64,000 bases of DNA from Cupriavidus sp. D39 (lineage in GTDB: Bacteria > Pseudomonadota > Gammaproteobacteria > Burkholderiales > Burkholderiaceae): the NCBI RefSeq assembly GCF_026627925.1, contig NZ_JAPNLE010000006.1:62001-126000 (forward strand), written 5' to 3'. The notes under the pieces are model-generated. The model saw only the letters and a program-made list of their open reading frames with translations. It was not told where the DNA came from and did no database searches. The translations under genes were made by a program, and so were the position numbers. Below are positions 10,291 to 19,568 of this stretch, in pieces (the first letter of the stretch is position 1; every line of letters begins with the position of its first letter).

Positions 10291-11043
10291 ATGAAAAAAG
10301 ATAGCTTCGACATTAAATGCGCCGTCGCAAGCGGAGGTGTTGCCGCACTCGACCGAGCGTTTGGCATTCTCTCGTCGTTTGTCACGGAGGATGAGATTCT
10401 TACGCTTGCCGAACTTGCCAGGCGCACCGGTCTGTATAAAAGCACCATACTGCGTCTTTTGATTTCGCTGGAGCATGGAGGATTCACCAGGCGCCTATCG
10501 GATGGACGCTACACGATTGGTCCGGAACCGCTACGGCTTGCACATATCTATCAGGACTCATACCGTATCCGGCACATCATCCAGCCGATCCTCCAGGATT
10601 TGTGCAGGGATAGTGGTGAGGCATCGTCGTTCTACGTGCGGGAGGGCAATAGTCGAGTTGTCCTGTACAGGGTTGAGTCGGCGCGTGCGGCGCGACGCGC
10701 GGTGCATGAAGGCGAGCGGCTCCCGGTAGAATGCGGCGCTTCCGGGAAGGTGCTGATGGCCTTCGCGACTCCGCAAAATGAGGGCCTGGAAGAGGTACGC
10801 GAGAACTTGTACTCCGTTTCCTTCGGTGAGCGCGATGCCGCTACCGCGTCCGCGTCGGCTCCCGCCTTCGGCAATTGTCAGGAATTAAAGGGCGCTCTTA
10901 CCCTCTCTGGTCCCCGCGAGCGTTTCACGCCCGAACGTGTGAGAGTTGCGTGTCGAATATTGCTTGCCGCCGCTTCGCGCGCCAGCGCTGCGCTTGGCGG
11001 CAATCCGGCACTATTCTCGCGGGGCCTCGAGCGGCTCATCTAG
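10291..11043 (+). CDS. IclR-family transcriptional regulator 1
   Basis: Cytoplasmic regulator of 250 residues. It has an N-terminal winged helix (about 15-75; VAALDRAFGILSSF, LTLAELARRTGLYKSTILRLL) and a C-terminal IclR effector domain (FYVREGNSRVVLYRVES, ECGASGKVLMAF, SFGERDAATASASAPAF). The chosen ATG at 10291 starts MKKDSFDIK and aligns best with the related regulators at 14550 and 37768; an in-frame start upstream at 10231 lacks support. It is divergent from the porin gene and shares the 17-bp palindrome with it. Its own downstream enzyme genes are missing; a short unassigned stretch and an IS110 element follow. Confidence 0.88.
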   Translation: MKKDSFDIKCAVASGGVAALDRAFGILSSFVTEDEILTLAELARRTGLYKSTILRLLISLEHGGFTRRLSDGRYTIGPEPLRLAHIYQDSYRIRHIIQPILQDLCRDSGEASSFYVREGNSRVVLYRVESARAARRAVHEGERLPVECGASGKVLMAFATPQNEGLEEVRENLYSVSFGERDAATASASAPAFGNCQELKGALTLSGPRERFTPERVRVACRILLAAASRASAALGGNPALFSRGLERLI

Positions 11044-11327
11044 ATATCTCGCCACGCAGCATTGGAGGCACTGTTGCCTGCATGCCAACCATCGTCCCGC
11101 AAACAAGGCCTGCCCCAGAAGACACATTCTGGCTATGGCTCAAACTATTGGTTTCTCTGTACGGCCGTGGCAGCTTGCCGTCGCAGGCGATTCCAAACTC
11201 ATATCATCTCACTTTGGCGTAGTACTCCCTGAAGTGGTGTTGGCCTAAAAAGCGGCGGTCGTCCTATCGGCCGCTTACTCACGAGCTTCCCAAGCCCATG
11301 CCTGTGCCGGGCGTTCGCGAAGAAACG
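11044..11327. other. Unassigned stretch between IclR 1 and IS110
   Basis: A short frame begins with ATG at 11134 (MAQTIGFSVRPWQLAVAGDS) and ends at 11248, close to the IS110 left end. It may be the truncated start of a gene cut by the insertion, but I do not recognise the protein. Confidence 0.35.
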
Positions 11328-11542
11328 ACTATAAAGGGAACGGCAGCGCTGCGATGACCGACAAGCCATTGGTGCGAGCTCGCGGCGATAGGCCTCGCTG
11401 CTGGGTGAGCCCGTTAACGAGCCTGGTCCGGGAATCGTCGGCGACAGTGGTGAGCGCAGCGATGCGCATCCCGTTTGAGAGATCGAGTCGAAATCGACGC
11501 TTCCCATGGCGCTGCCGTTCACTGACGATCTTGGAGCAAGCC

Positions 11543-12109
11543 ATGGCCATGCGCAAGCGAGAAGACGGGGTATTTCCCAACGCGGCGGGGATCGATGTCG
11601 GCGCATCGAGCCACTGGGTCGCCGTGCCCCGCCATGCGACTGACGACCCGGTGCGCGAATTCGGCGCGATGACTGACGACCTCAACGCCATGGCCGACTG
11701 GCTGATTGCGTGTGGCGTCGACGCGGTGGCGCTCTTCTGTTCGTGGCTAGGCCTGTGCCCCGGCACCAAGATCAGCGGTGGCAAGGTGCTGGCCTCGGGC
11801 ACCAAGCGCTCGGCAAACCGGGCACGCCAGGCATTGAAGATGGCCGCCATGAGTCTGTCGCACAGCGACTCGGCGCTCGGCGCGTTCTATCGCCGGCTGT
11901 GCGCCCGCATGGACAAACCGCGCGCCAATACCGCTGTCGCCCATAAACTCGCGCGGATGGTGTACTTCATGCTCACGCGCGGCGAAGCCTTCGTCGACCA
12001 AGGCCAGCACCACTATGAAGAGCAGCAGCGTCAGCGCAGTATTGCCGCCCTCAAACGCCGTGCCAAGGCCCTCGGGTTTCAGGTCAATCCAGTAGAGGTG
12101 GCCGCATGA
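11543..12109 (+). pseudogene. IS110 transposase with large in-frame deletion
   Basis: A frame of 188 codons starts at the ATG at 11543 (SD TTGGAG). It keeps the first catalytic Asp (AAGIDVGASSHWVAVP) but jumps from CGVDAVAL directly to FCSWLGLCPGTKISGGK. Against copy 2 this removes roughly 230-250 residues, including the Glu and the two Asp of the DEDD centre. The C-terminal domain with its candidate nucleophilic Ser region (MSLSHSDSALGAFYRRLC) is intact. The reading frame is preserved across the deletion. Confidence 0.85.
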
Positions 12110-12124
12110 ACACAGCCACCTTCA

Positions 12125-12191
12125 CTTCTGTTTCTCAAGAGCCTTCCAATCCCTCCGCGGCGGGCTCAGCGTTGGCAGAGAAACAGAAATT
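12125..12191. repeat. Inverted repeat at the IS110 copy 1/copy 2 junction
   Basis: TCTGTTTCTC near 12125 and its exact complement GAGAAACAGA near 12180 enclose about 45 bases between the two IS110 copies. A TGTTTCTCA motif also follows copy 2 near 13747. This suggests it belongs to the element ends or to a shared target. Confidence 0.55.
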
Positions 12192-12192
12192 G

Positions 12193-13760
12193 GCTATACC
12201 GGTGAACGGCAGCGCCGCGATGACCGACAGACCAATGGTGCGCACTCACGGCATGCACGCCGATGAGTGAGCCCGCGTGAGAGCATGGTCCGGGATTCGT
12301 CGGCGACAGTGGTGAGCGCAGCGATGCGCATCCCGTTCAGGAGATCGAGTCAACTTCGACGCTTCCCATGGCGCTGCCGTCCATTAACCAGTTTGGAGCA
12401 AGCCATGGCGATGCGCAAGCGAGACGACGACGAGGTGTTTCCGAACGCGGCGGGGATCGATGTGGGCGGGTCCAGCCACTGGGTGGCGGTGCCGCGGCAT
12501 CTGGCCGAGCGGGCCGGCTGCGAGCCGGTGCGCGAATTCGGGCCGATGACCGACGACCTCAACGCCATGGCCGACTGGCTGCTGGCGTGCGGGGTGGACA
12601 CGGTGGCGCTGGAGTCCACCGGGGTGTACTGGATCCCGGTGTACGAGGTGTTGGAGCGGCGCGGCCTGACGGTCTGGCTGGTCGATGCGCGGCAGATGAA
12701 GTATGTGCCCGGCCGCAAGAGCGACGTGCAGGACTGCCAGTGGTTGCAGAAGCTGATGAGCCTGGGGCTGCTGCGGGCGGCCTGGCGTCCGGGCGACGAG
12801 GTGTGCGTTGCGCGCCGTGGTCCGTCAGCGCGAAGTGTTGCTCACCGAGCAGGCCAACTGGGTGCAGCGCATGCAGAAGGCGCTGGTGCAGATGAACCTG
12901 CAACTCAGCGAGGTGCTCACCGACGTGATGGGCATGACTGGGCAGGCCATCGTGCGGGCGAGCGTGACGCCAAAACGCTGGCGCGGCATCGCCATGGGCG
13001 CGTCAAAGCCAGCGAACACGACATCGAGCGGGCGCTGAGCGGCAACTGGCGCGAGGAGCACCTGTTCGTGCTCGGGCAGGCCTTGGCGATGGTCGACAGT
13101 CTGGCGCAGCGGGTGCTCGAGTGCGAGGCGAAGATCGAGGCGTTGTTGGCGCCGCTGGGCCGTCACGAGGTCGAACTCGGCGGGCCGGGCAAGCGGCGCG
13201 GCAAGAACACCCCGGAGTTTGATGCACGTACCGCCTTGGCGCGCTGGGCTGGGGTCGACCTGACCCGCATCAACGGCCTGGCGGTCACCACAGTGATGAC
13301 GATTCTCTCGGAGATCGGTCCCGATCTGGGACGCTTTGCCAACGTCAAGCACTTCTGCTCGTGGCTGGGGCTGTGTCCCGGCACCAAGGTCAGCGGCGGT
13401 AAGGTGCTCAGCGCGCGCACCCGGCGCTCCACCAACCGGGTGCGCCAAGCGGCTGAAGCTGGCGGCGATGAGCCTGTCACGCAACGACTCCGCGCTCGGC
13501 GCCTTCTACCGGCGGCTGTGCGCGCGCATGGACAAGCCGCGCGCCAATACCGCCGTCGCCCACAAGCTGGCGCGGATGGTCTACTTCATGCTGACCCGCG
13601 GCGAAGCCTTCGTCGATCAGGGCCAGCAGCACTATGAAGAGCAGCAGCGCCAACGCGCCGTCGCCGCGCTCCGGCGCCGCGCGACTGCCCTCGGTTTCCA
13701 GATCACCCAAGCCGTTCCACTGGCTTAAAAAACCCTGCGGCCCCAATTGTTTCTCAGGAG
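12193..13760 (+). mobile_element. IS110-family element, copy 2
   Basis: About 1.5 kb, with a left non-coding end (12193-12404) aligned to that of copy 1 and a near full-length transposase frame carrying three frameshifts. In the left end, conserved blocks alternate with a variable segment (about 12240-12290, against 11380-11425 in copy 1). That is where the guide loops of a bridge RNA would differ if the two copies were aimed at different targets (inference). Its right end sits close to the C-terminal end of the IclR 2 gene. Confidence 0.75.
12405..13728 (+). pseudogene. IS110-family transposase, three frameshifts
   Basis: RuvC-like DEDD recombinase. Start ATG is at 12405 (SD TTTGGAG). The catalytic residues lie in NAAGIDVGGSSHW (Asp), VALESTGVYW (Glu) and LVDARQMKYVPGRKSDVQD (Asp, Asp). 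The C-terminal domain has LTRINGLAVTTVMTILSEIG, KHFCSWLGLCPGTK and the Ser region MSLSRNDSALGAFYRR. Shifts occur near 12806 (bases missing), near 12957-12970 (bases missing; VRAIV...GERDAKTLARH is split) and near 13450 (one extra G). With these corrected it is about 440 residues. As written it is inactive. Confidence 0.85.
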
Positions 13761-14550
13761 GCCTCAAGAACAGGCTGAGCGCCGCTGGGCGCAATCTGTT
13801 CCAGGCTGAGCCTTGAGATAGCGGAATCAAATCGCGCACCATTCCCGCCTAGCGATACGGTCGCTCGCTTGGCCGCACTGAGCAGTGTCGCCACTGCCGC
13901 AAACATGGGCGGCACTACGGCCAGCCTCGACAGGGGCCCGACAGGGTCATTGCCCCGATAAAATCGCCCCCGGCGCCGAACACCGGAACGGAGGCCGACG
14001 CGGTCTCCGGATCGCGTTCGCCATATGACACGGCCCATAAACGGTCGCGCACATCGTCCCATCGCTGGTCGTGCATTTCGGTGAATGCCCGCAGCACCTT
14101 GCCGGATGCGCCCCGATCGATCGGGAACTCTTCCCCAACCCCGATCGACACCCGCACAGCGCGCGCCGGCTCGGCACGATAGAGCACCAACCGGTGGTCG
14201 CCCTGGCGGACATAGAACGATGACGTCTCCCCGAGTTCCCGGCTGAGTTGCTCCAGCAGATGCTCCATGACGGGGCCCACACGATACGTTCTCTGGTAGA
14301 TGGCCGCCAGCCGCAATGGCTGCGGGCCGATCGCGTACTGGCCGTCCTCCAGCTTGCGAATGAATCCGCCATGCTCGAGCGCCGTCAGCAGGCGGAGGAC
14401 GGTGCTCTTGTACAGACTGGTCCGACGCGACAACTCGGTGAGGGTCAGCCGCTCATCGGTGGGGCCGAAGGCGCCAAGAATCGCAAACGCGCGATCCAGG
14501 ACAGCTACGCCGCTGGAGCCCTCAGCGGAATCGGTGTCGGGTGCGGGCAT
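13754..14550 (-). pseudogene. IclR-family regulator 2, one frameshift near the C terminus
   Basis: Regulator very similar to the one at 37768, with winged helix (SGVAVLDRAFAILGAFGP, LTLTELSRRTSLYKSTVLRLL) and effector domain (SFYVRQGDHRLVLYRAEPAR, DRGASGKVLRAF, SYGERDPETASASVPVF). Start ATG 14550 follows AAGGAAGAG; the upstream in-frame ATG at 14598 lies inside the operator. Near 13932 a C4 run should be C5. After the shift the family tail continues (LSRLAVVPPMFAAVATLL, LGGNGARFDSAI) and is open to 13754, beside the IS110 right end. It is divergent from the MFS gene of module A and shares two palindromes with it. Confidence 0.85.
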
Positions 14551-14591
14551 GTTCTCTTCCTTTTGCGAAAGCCGCTCGTTGGCGGCGAAAA

Positions 14592-14608
14592 GTTCCATCT
14601 AGTAGAAC
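14592..14608. promoter_or_regulatory. 17-bp IclR-type operator before iclR 2
   Basis: GTTCCATCTAGTAGAAC on the + strand; on the other strand it reads GTTCTACTAGATGGAAC, one base different from the site at 10137. It is 42 bases upstream of the IclR 2 start, fitting autoregulation. Confidence 0.65.
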
Positions 14609-14674
14609 ACAGGTTCAGAAAAGATGGAAGGCGAGGGTATACCCTTATTATTTTGGTCTCTTGTCATGGTTAAA

Positions 14675-14691
14675 GTTCCTTGTGAGAGAAC
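14675..14691. promoter_or_regulatory. 17-bp IclR-type operator before the module A transporter
   Basis: GTTCCTTGTGAGAGAAC, a palindrome of the same GTTCY-N7-RGAAC type, lies 114 bases upstream of the MFS start in the divergent region between it and IclR 2. Confidence 0.6.
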
Positions 14692-14804
14692 TACGTTCTT
14701 TTGAGTGAAACAACAAAGAGGCGCCAACGCCTCGTAACCACTCTGGCGGCTCCCTCCTGAACGCGAGTTCCCACAAGGCGAGACCCGACCGCATGGAGAC
14801 ATCG

Positions 14805-16112
14805 ATGACACCAACATCCGCAACGACCGGCAGCGAGATTGCGATCGACTCGCATATCGAAGCGCGCGCAGTGAAGAAGGCCGCCTGGCGCTTTATTCCG
14901 CTGCTGGCGCTTGCCTATTTCTTCAACTACCTCGACCGCACCAGCGTCGGCTTCGCCTCCCTGACCATGAACCAGGACTTGGGCCTGACCGCCACGCAAT
15001 TCGGCTGGGGGGCGGGGATCATGTTCGCCGGGTATTGCGTTTTCGAGGTACCGAGCAACCTGGCCCTCTACCGCTTCGGGGCGCGCCGGTGGATTGCGCG
15101 CATCATGATCACATGGGGGCTGATGGCGGCCGCCACCGCGTTGGCCACCGGGCCAACCAGCTTCTACATCATCCGGCTCCTTCTCGGGATCGGAGAAGCA
15201 GGCTTCTTTCCGGGCGTGATCTTCTTCCTAGCCGTCTGGTTCCCGGCGCGCTACCGCACGCGGGTCCTGGCCTGGTTCACCGTCTCCACGCCGCTGTCCT
15301 CCCTTGTTGGTGGACCGCTTTCGACGTGGCTGCTGCGGATGGATGGCGTACTGGGCTTGGCGGGCTGGAAGTGGATGTTCATCATCGAAGGGCTGCCGGC
15401 CTGCGTGCTCGGCTTCCTGGTGCTGCGTATGCTCGCCGACACGCCAGCCGACGCCAAATGGCTATTGCCGGAGGAGCGGGGTGCGCTGCAGAAGGCGTTC
15501 GAGCGCGAGGGAGCTGCCAGCGGCAAGAAGAAGGATTTCCGCGTCGCCCTCAAAGATCCGCGAGTCTATCTCCTTGCCATGATTTCGTTTGGCTTCACCA
15601 TGGGCTCCTACGGCATCGGGATCTGGCTGCCGCAGATGCTCAAGGCTCACGGCATGAGCGTGATGGAAACCGGCTGGCTTGCCGCACTGCCGTACTTCTT
15701 CGCCACCATCGGACTGCTCTGGTGGGCCAAGCATGTTGACCGCAATGGGCGTCGCGTCGCCAATCTTGCCGTGGCGTTGGCGATTGGCGCGATCGCGCTG
15801 GGCGTCTCGACCTACTTCAAGACACTGACGCCTGCCATGGTCGGCATTACCCTGGCACTGATCGGCACGATCTCCGCGCGCACCATTTTCTTCACGCTGC
15901 CGGCGCGCTTCCTTTCAGGCCAGGCTGCGGCAGGCGGACTCGCGCTGATCAACTCGATCGGCGCCCTGGGCGGCTTCGCCGGCCCCTATCTGGTGGGCTA
16001 CTTGAAGGACAGCTTCGGCACCTTCACTGCGGGCATGCTCGGCCTTGCCATCGTGCTGGCCATCACGACGCTACTCACGCTCTCGCTGTTCGCCCTCATT
16101 CGGGACGAATGA
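14805..16112 (+). CDS. MFS transporter, anion:cation symporter family (module A)
   Basis: Inner-membrane proton-coupled importer of organic anions, 435 residues with about 12 membrane helices. Family marks are YFFNYLDRTSVGFA after helix 1, the loop ALYRFGARRWIARIMITWG, RLLLGIGEAGFFPGVIFFL, and a central hydrophilic loop near residues 205-245. The ATG at 14805 has GGAGA at the right distance and gives exactly the length of the module B homologue, so I prefer it to the ATG at 14793. It begins the module A operon, followed after one base by the amidohydrolase. It is very similar to the transporter at 41736, pointing to the same or a closely related substrate. Confidence 0.9.
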   Translation: MTPTSATTGSEIAIDSHIEARAVKKAAWRFIPLLALAYFFNYLDRTSVGFASLTMNQDLGLTATQFGWGAGIMFAGYCVFEVPSNLALYRFGARRWIARIMITWGLMAAATALATGPTSFYIIRLLLGIGEAGFFPGVIFFLAVWFPARYRTRVLAWFTVSTPLSSLVGGPLSTWLLRMDGVLGLAGWKWMFIIEGLPACVLGFLVLRMLADTPADAKWLLPEERGALQKAFEREGAASGKKKDFRVALKDPRVYLLAMISFGFTMGSYGIGIWLPQMLKAHGMSVMETGWLAALPYFFATIGLLWWAKHVDRNGRRVANLAVALAIGAIALGVSTYFKTLTPAMVGITLALIGTISARTIFFTLPARFLSGQAAAGGLALINSIGALGGFAGPYLVGYLKDSFGTFTAGMLGLAIVLAITTLLTLSLFALIRDE

Positions 16113-16113
16113 C

Positions 16114-17256
16114 ATGAAAGCTGCATTCAATCCCAAACGCCGGCTGCTGCTCGGTGCGGCCGCCGCCTCGCTCGCAAGCCCCGTGCTTGCCGATGCCCCA
16201 CTTACAGCCGGCAAGGAAGGTTCCCATATGACTACCAGCAGCAACTATCTCCCGGTCCGTCCGGAATGGCTCGCCGCAGGCGCCGAAACAGCGCTGGAGC
16301 CGGATCTGCCGATCATTGACGCTCACCATCACTTCTACGAGCGTCCGGGCTGGCTCTACCTGCTAGACGATTATCTGGCCGACGTGCGTGCCTCGGGTCA
16401 CAATTTCGAGGCATCGGTCTACATGCAGGCGCTGACCCGCTACCACACGAAGGGTTCGGTTTTCACGCGCCCGGTCGGAGAGACCGAATACGTTGCCGCT
16501 GTTACCGCGCATCCGACACCCGGCCAGCCCCAGGTTGCTAAAGGCATCATAGGTCACGTCGATCTTCGCCGCGGCGCCGAGGTGCGCGAGGTGCTCGAAG
16601 CCCATCTGGCAGCAGGTGACGGACGCTTTCGCGGCGTCCGTCACCTGACGACCTGGGACGCCGACTCGACACTGGTAAATCCGCTTAGCGCCGCGCCGCA
16701 AGGGCTATTGCTCGCCCCGGCCTACCGCGCGGGTGTGGCACAACTGGCACCGCTCGGCCTGTCGTACGACGCATGGCTCTTCTTTCCCCAACTGCCCCAG
16801 TTGCTTGACCTTGCCAAGGCGAATCCCGATACGAAGATCATCGTCAACCATTGCGGCGGCGTGGTGCGGATCGCCAGCTATGCCGACAAGCGGCCGGAGG
16901 TGTTCGAGCGCTGGTCCCGCTCGATGCGCGAACTGGCGCGCCTGCCGAACGTGTATGTCAAGGTCGGCGGCCTGGGTATGCGCATCAACGGCTTCGATTT
17001 CGAAAAGGCTCCGCAGGCCTCGTCATCGCTCCAACTCGCCGACACATGGAAGCCGTGGATGATGACCTGCATCGAGGCCTTCGGCGCGCAGCGATGCATG
17101 TTTGAGAGCAATTTCCCTGTGGACAAGGGTTCGTACCCGCTTGGCAACGGCTGGAATGCATTCAAGCGCCTAACTGCACAGGCCAGCGCCAGTGAGCGAG
17201 ACGCCCTGTTCCGCGGCACGGCAAGCAAAGTCTACAGGCTGGACCCTCAACGATGA
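16114..17256 (+). CDS. Amidohydrolase-2 family enzyme with Tat-like signal (module A)
   Basis: Metal-dependent TIM-barrel hydrolase of 380 residues, related to 2-pyrone-4,6-dicarboxylate hydrolase-type amidohydrolases, which open lactone or ester bonds. The HxH-like metal motif is IIDAHHHFYERPGW (about residue 70), with a later His in IIVNHCGGVVRIAS and an Asp in FESNFPVDKGSYP. The N terminus carries KRRLLLGAAAASLASPVLA, a twin-arginine-type leader that the module B paralogue also has, so export is likely. A second start at 16228 after AAGGAAGG would give a leaderless form. It sits between the transporter and the receptor gene. Substrate unknown. Confidence 0.85.
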   Translation: MKAAFNPKRRLLLGAAAASLASPVLADAPLTAGKEGSHMTTSSNYLPVRPEWLAAGAETALEPDLPIIDAHHHFYERPGWLYLLDDYLADVRASGHNFEASVYMQALTRYHTKGSVFTRPVGETEYVAAVTAHPTPGQPQVAKGIIGHVDLRRGAEVREVLEAHLAAGDGRFRGVRHLTTWDADSTLVNPLSAAPQGLLLAPAYRAGVAQLAPLGLSYDAWLFFPQLPQLLDLAKANPDTKIIVNHCGGVVRIASYADKRPEVFERWSRSMRELARLPNVYVKVGGLGMRINGFDFEKAPQASSSLQLADTWKPWMMTCIEAFGAQRCMFESNFPVDKGSYPLGNGWNAFKRLTAQASASERDALFRGTASKVYRLDPQR

Positions 17257-17273
17257 CACATCACGGAGACAAC

Positions 17274-18310
17274 ATGACCCACGCAGTTCGCCCCGTTCTT
17301 TCAGCTACGCCGCAAGTTCGCCGTATTTCCTCGCTCACGCAAGCCGGTATGGTGGCAGGCTTGCTACTGCTGGGGACGCTGTTCACCGCTGGCACCACCG
17401 AAGCCAGGGCAGCCGATGCATATCCAAACCAGCCGATTCGACTAATCGTCCCGTTCCCGCCAGCCGGCGGCACGGACGTGTTGTCGAGACTGGTCTTCAA
17501 CAAGATCGGCATGGCCACGCGCTGGAACGTGGTCGTGGAAAACCGAGCGGGCGCCGGCGGCAATATCGGTCTGGATTCGGTGGCTAAGGCGAAGCCGGAT
17601 GGCTATACGCTCGGCATGGGACAAACCGCCAACCTAGCGATCAATCCCACCCTGTATCCCAAGATGCCGTACAACGCGCAGAAGGATTTCACACCGGTGG
17701 CGTTGGTGGCGGCACAGCCAGTCGTGCTCATTGTGCGCGCCGACACACCCTACAAGACGGTTGCCGACCTGGTGGCCGCGGCCAAGTTGAAGCAGTTGTC
17801 GATGGCGTCCGCTGGCACCGGCACGGTGGGACACCTGACAGGAGAAATGTTTGCCCGACGCGTTGGCATCAAGACGCTGCATGTGCCGTACAAGGGTGCC
17901 TCGCCTGCACTGACGGATTTGCTGGGCGGACAGACTGACTTCTATTTCGCCACGCCCCCCATTGCCATGCCCATGATCAAGGCTGGCAAGATCCGGGCGC
18001 TGGCGGTGACTTCGGCCAAGCGCTTACCGCTGCTCCCAGCGGTCCCTACGGTGGCGGAGTCCGGCTATGCTGGCTTTCAGGCGGAGGACTGGAAAGCCTT
18101 AGTTGCCCCCGCTGGCACGCCCCCGACGTCGTGGCGCGCCTGAACGCCGAGGTCAACAAGGCGCTGACGCAGCCGGACACCATCAACAAGCTGCGAGAAG
18201 AAGGCAGTGAGCCGCGCGGCGGTTCACCCAACAGCCTCGACGCCTTTATCCAGAGCGAGAACGCCCGTTGGGGCGACATCGTGCGTCAGTCCGGCGCGCG
18301 CGTCGAATAA
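17274..18310 (+). pseudogene. Bug/TctC-family periplasmic binding protein, one frameshift
   Basis: Solute receptor of the tripartite tricarboxylate (TctC) family, common in Burkholderiales. The signal peptide ends near EARAADAYPN. Family motifs include IRLIVPFPPAGGTDVLSR, VVENRAGAGGNIG, GMGQTANLAINPTLY and VPYKGASPALTDLLGGQ. Near 18119-18124 a C5 run should be C6: the frame runs off into a stop at 18143, while the true tail (VVARLNAEVNKALTQPD to SGARVE) continues in the next frame to TAA at 18308-18310. Start ATG 17274 follows CGGAGA. No TctA/TctB membrane partners are nearby, so it may serve as an orphan sensor or receptor. Confidence 0.85.
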
Positions 18311-18370
18311 ACCATCCAGTCGCGCTACGGCGGCCGCACCGTCGTGGCGCCACGCCATCGGAAGCCAGTC

Positions 18371-19568
18371 ATGCAAAAGCCTTTGCGCAATGTTCGCGTG
18401 CTCGACCTCACCAACGTGCTGGCCGGGCCGTTCTGCTGCCACCAGCTCGCCCATATGGGCGCGGAAGTGATCAAGGTGGAATCGCCCGGGACGGGCGACC
18501 TCGCCCGCCAACTTGGCGCCGACCCGGAACTCAATAAGGCGCTGATGGGCGTCTCGTTCCTGGCGCAGAACCCGGGCAAGCAGTCCATCACCATCAACCT
18601 CAAGCACGCACGCGGCAAGGAAGTCTTCCGCAAGCTGGTGCGCAGCGCTGATGTCCTGGTCGAGAACTTTCGTCCGGGCGTCATGGACCGCCTGGGCCTC
18701 GGCTACGAAACACTGAAGCAGGAGCATCCGCGACTGATCTATTGCGCGATTTCCGGCTTCGGCCAGGACGGCCCGCTGGCCGAATTGCCTGCCTACGACC
18801 AGATCATCCAAGGGATGTCCGGTGTGATGAGCATTACCGGCGATCCCGAGACGGCGCCTTACCGTGTCGGCTACCCCGTCTCCGACACCATCGGGGGCCT
18901 GACTGCCGCATTCGCGGTGGCGGCATCGCTGGCCGATCACCAGCGCATCGAGGGTTACTTCATCGACGTGTCGATGCTGGAAGCCACGCTCGCTACCATG
19001 GGGTGGGTCGTGTCGAACCACCTGATCGCCGGCCGGAGGCCGACCCCGATGGGTAATGAGAACATGACGGCCAGCCCGTCAGGCACGTTCCGCACCGGCG
19101 ACGGCCTGCTCAACATTGCCGCAAACAAGCAGGAACAGTTTGAAGCGGTATGTCAGGTAGTGGGCCGGCCCGAACTGGCCACCGACGTACGCTTCGCGCA
19201 GCGCCAGGCGCGCCTGGCCAACCGCAAGGCGCTGACCGAGGCCCTGGAAGTGGAGCTGGCCAAGAAGGCCGCCGTCGACTGGTGGCCAATGCTCAATGCC
19301 GCCGGTGTGCCGGCGGGTCCGGTGCTGAGCGTTCCCGACACGCTGGCGCATCCCCAGGTGCGTGACCGCGGCATGATCGGCGAATTTGCCAATGCGCCGG
19401 GCGTTGGCCGCAATATCCGGGTAGTGCGCACCGGATTCAAGCTCAACCGCGAGGCGCCCGCAGTAGATTCCCCCGCCCGAACTTGGCCAGCACACACGCG
19501 AGGTGCTGGAAAGCCTGGGCTACAGCGACGCAGATATCAACCAACTTTGCGAGGAGCGTGCCATATGA
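18371..19568 (+). pseudogene. Class III CoA-transferase (CaiB/BaiF), one frameshift (module A)
   Basis: Cytoplasmic family III CoA-transferase that moves CoA between carboxylates through an aspartyl intermediate. N-terminal motif VRVLDLTNVLAGPFCCHQLA and EVIKVESPGTGD; candidate catalytic Asp in LVENFRPGVMDRLGLGY; GMSGVMSITGDPE follows. A C5 run near 19471-19475 should be C6. After it the expected tail (ELGQHTREVLESLGYSDADI, NQLCEERAI) is read in the next frame and ends at TGA 19566-19568, overlapping the next gene (ATGA). It probably activates the acid released by the amidohydrolase before cleavage by the following lyase-like enzyme. Confidence 0.85.

Larger units (their letters stand above)
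11328..12192 (+). mobile_element. IS110-family element, copy 1, internally deleted
   Basis: A non-coding left end of roughly 215 bases is shared with copy 2 in blocks (for example GAACGGCAGCG and GTCGGCGACAGTGGTGAGCG). It is followed by a shortened transposase frame and a right end containing TTTCTC. IS110 elements lack long inverted repeats, so the boundaries are approximate. A long non-coding left end is where IS110-group elements encode a bridge RNA; that assignment is inference from family knowledge. Copy 2 follows directly in the same orientation. Confidence 0.7.

Noticed and set aside
17274..18310. Full tripartite tricarboxylate transporter
   Set aside because: Only the TctC-type receptor is present; no TctA or TctB membrane genes are nearby.
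18224..19021. 265-codon frame opposite the module A CoA-transferase
   Set aside because: No motif; the sense strand carries conserved CaiB signatures.
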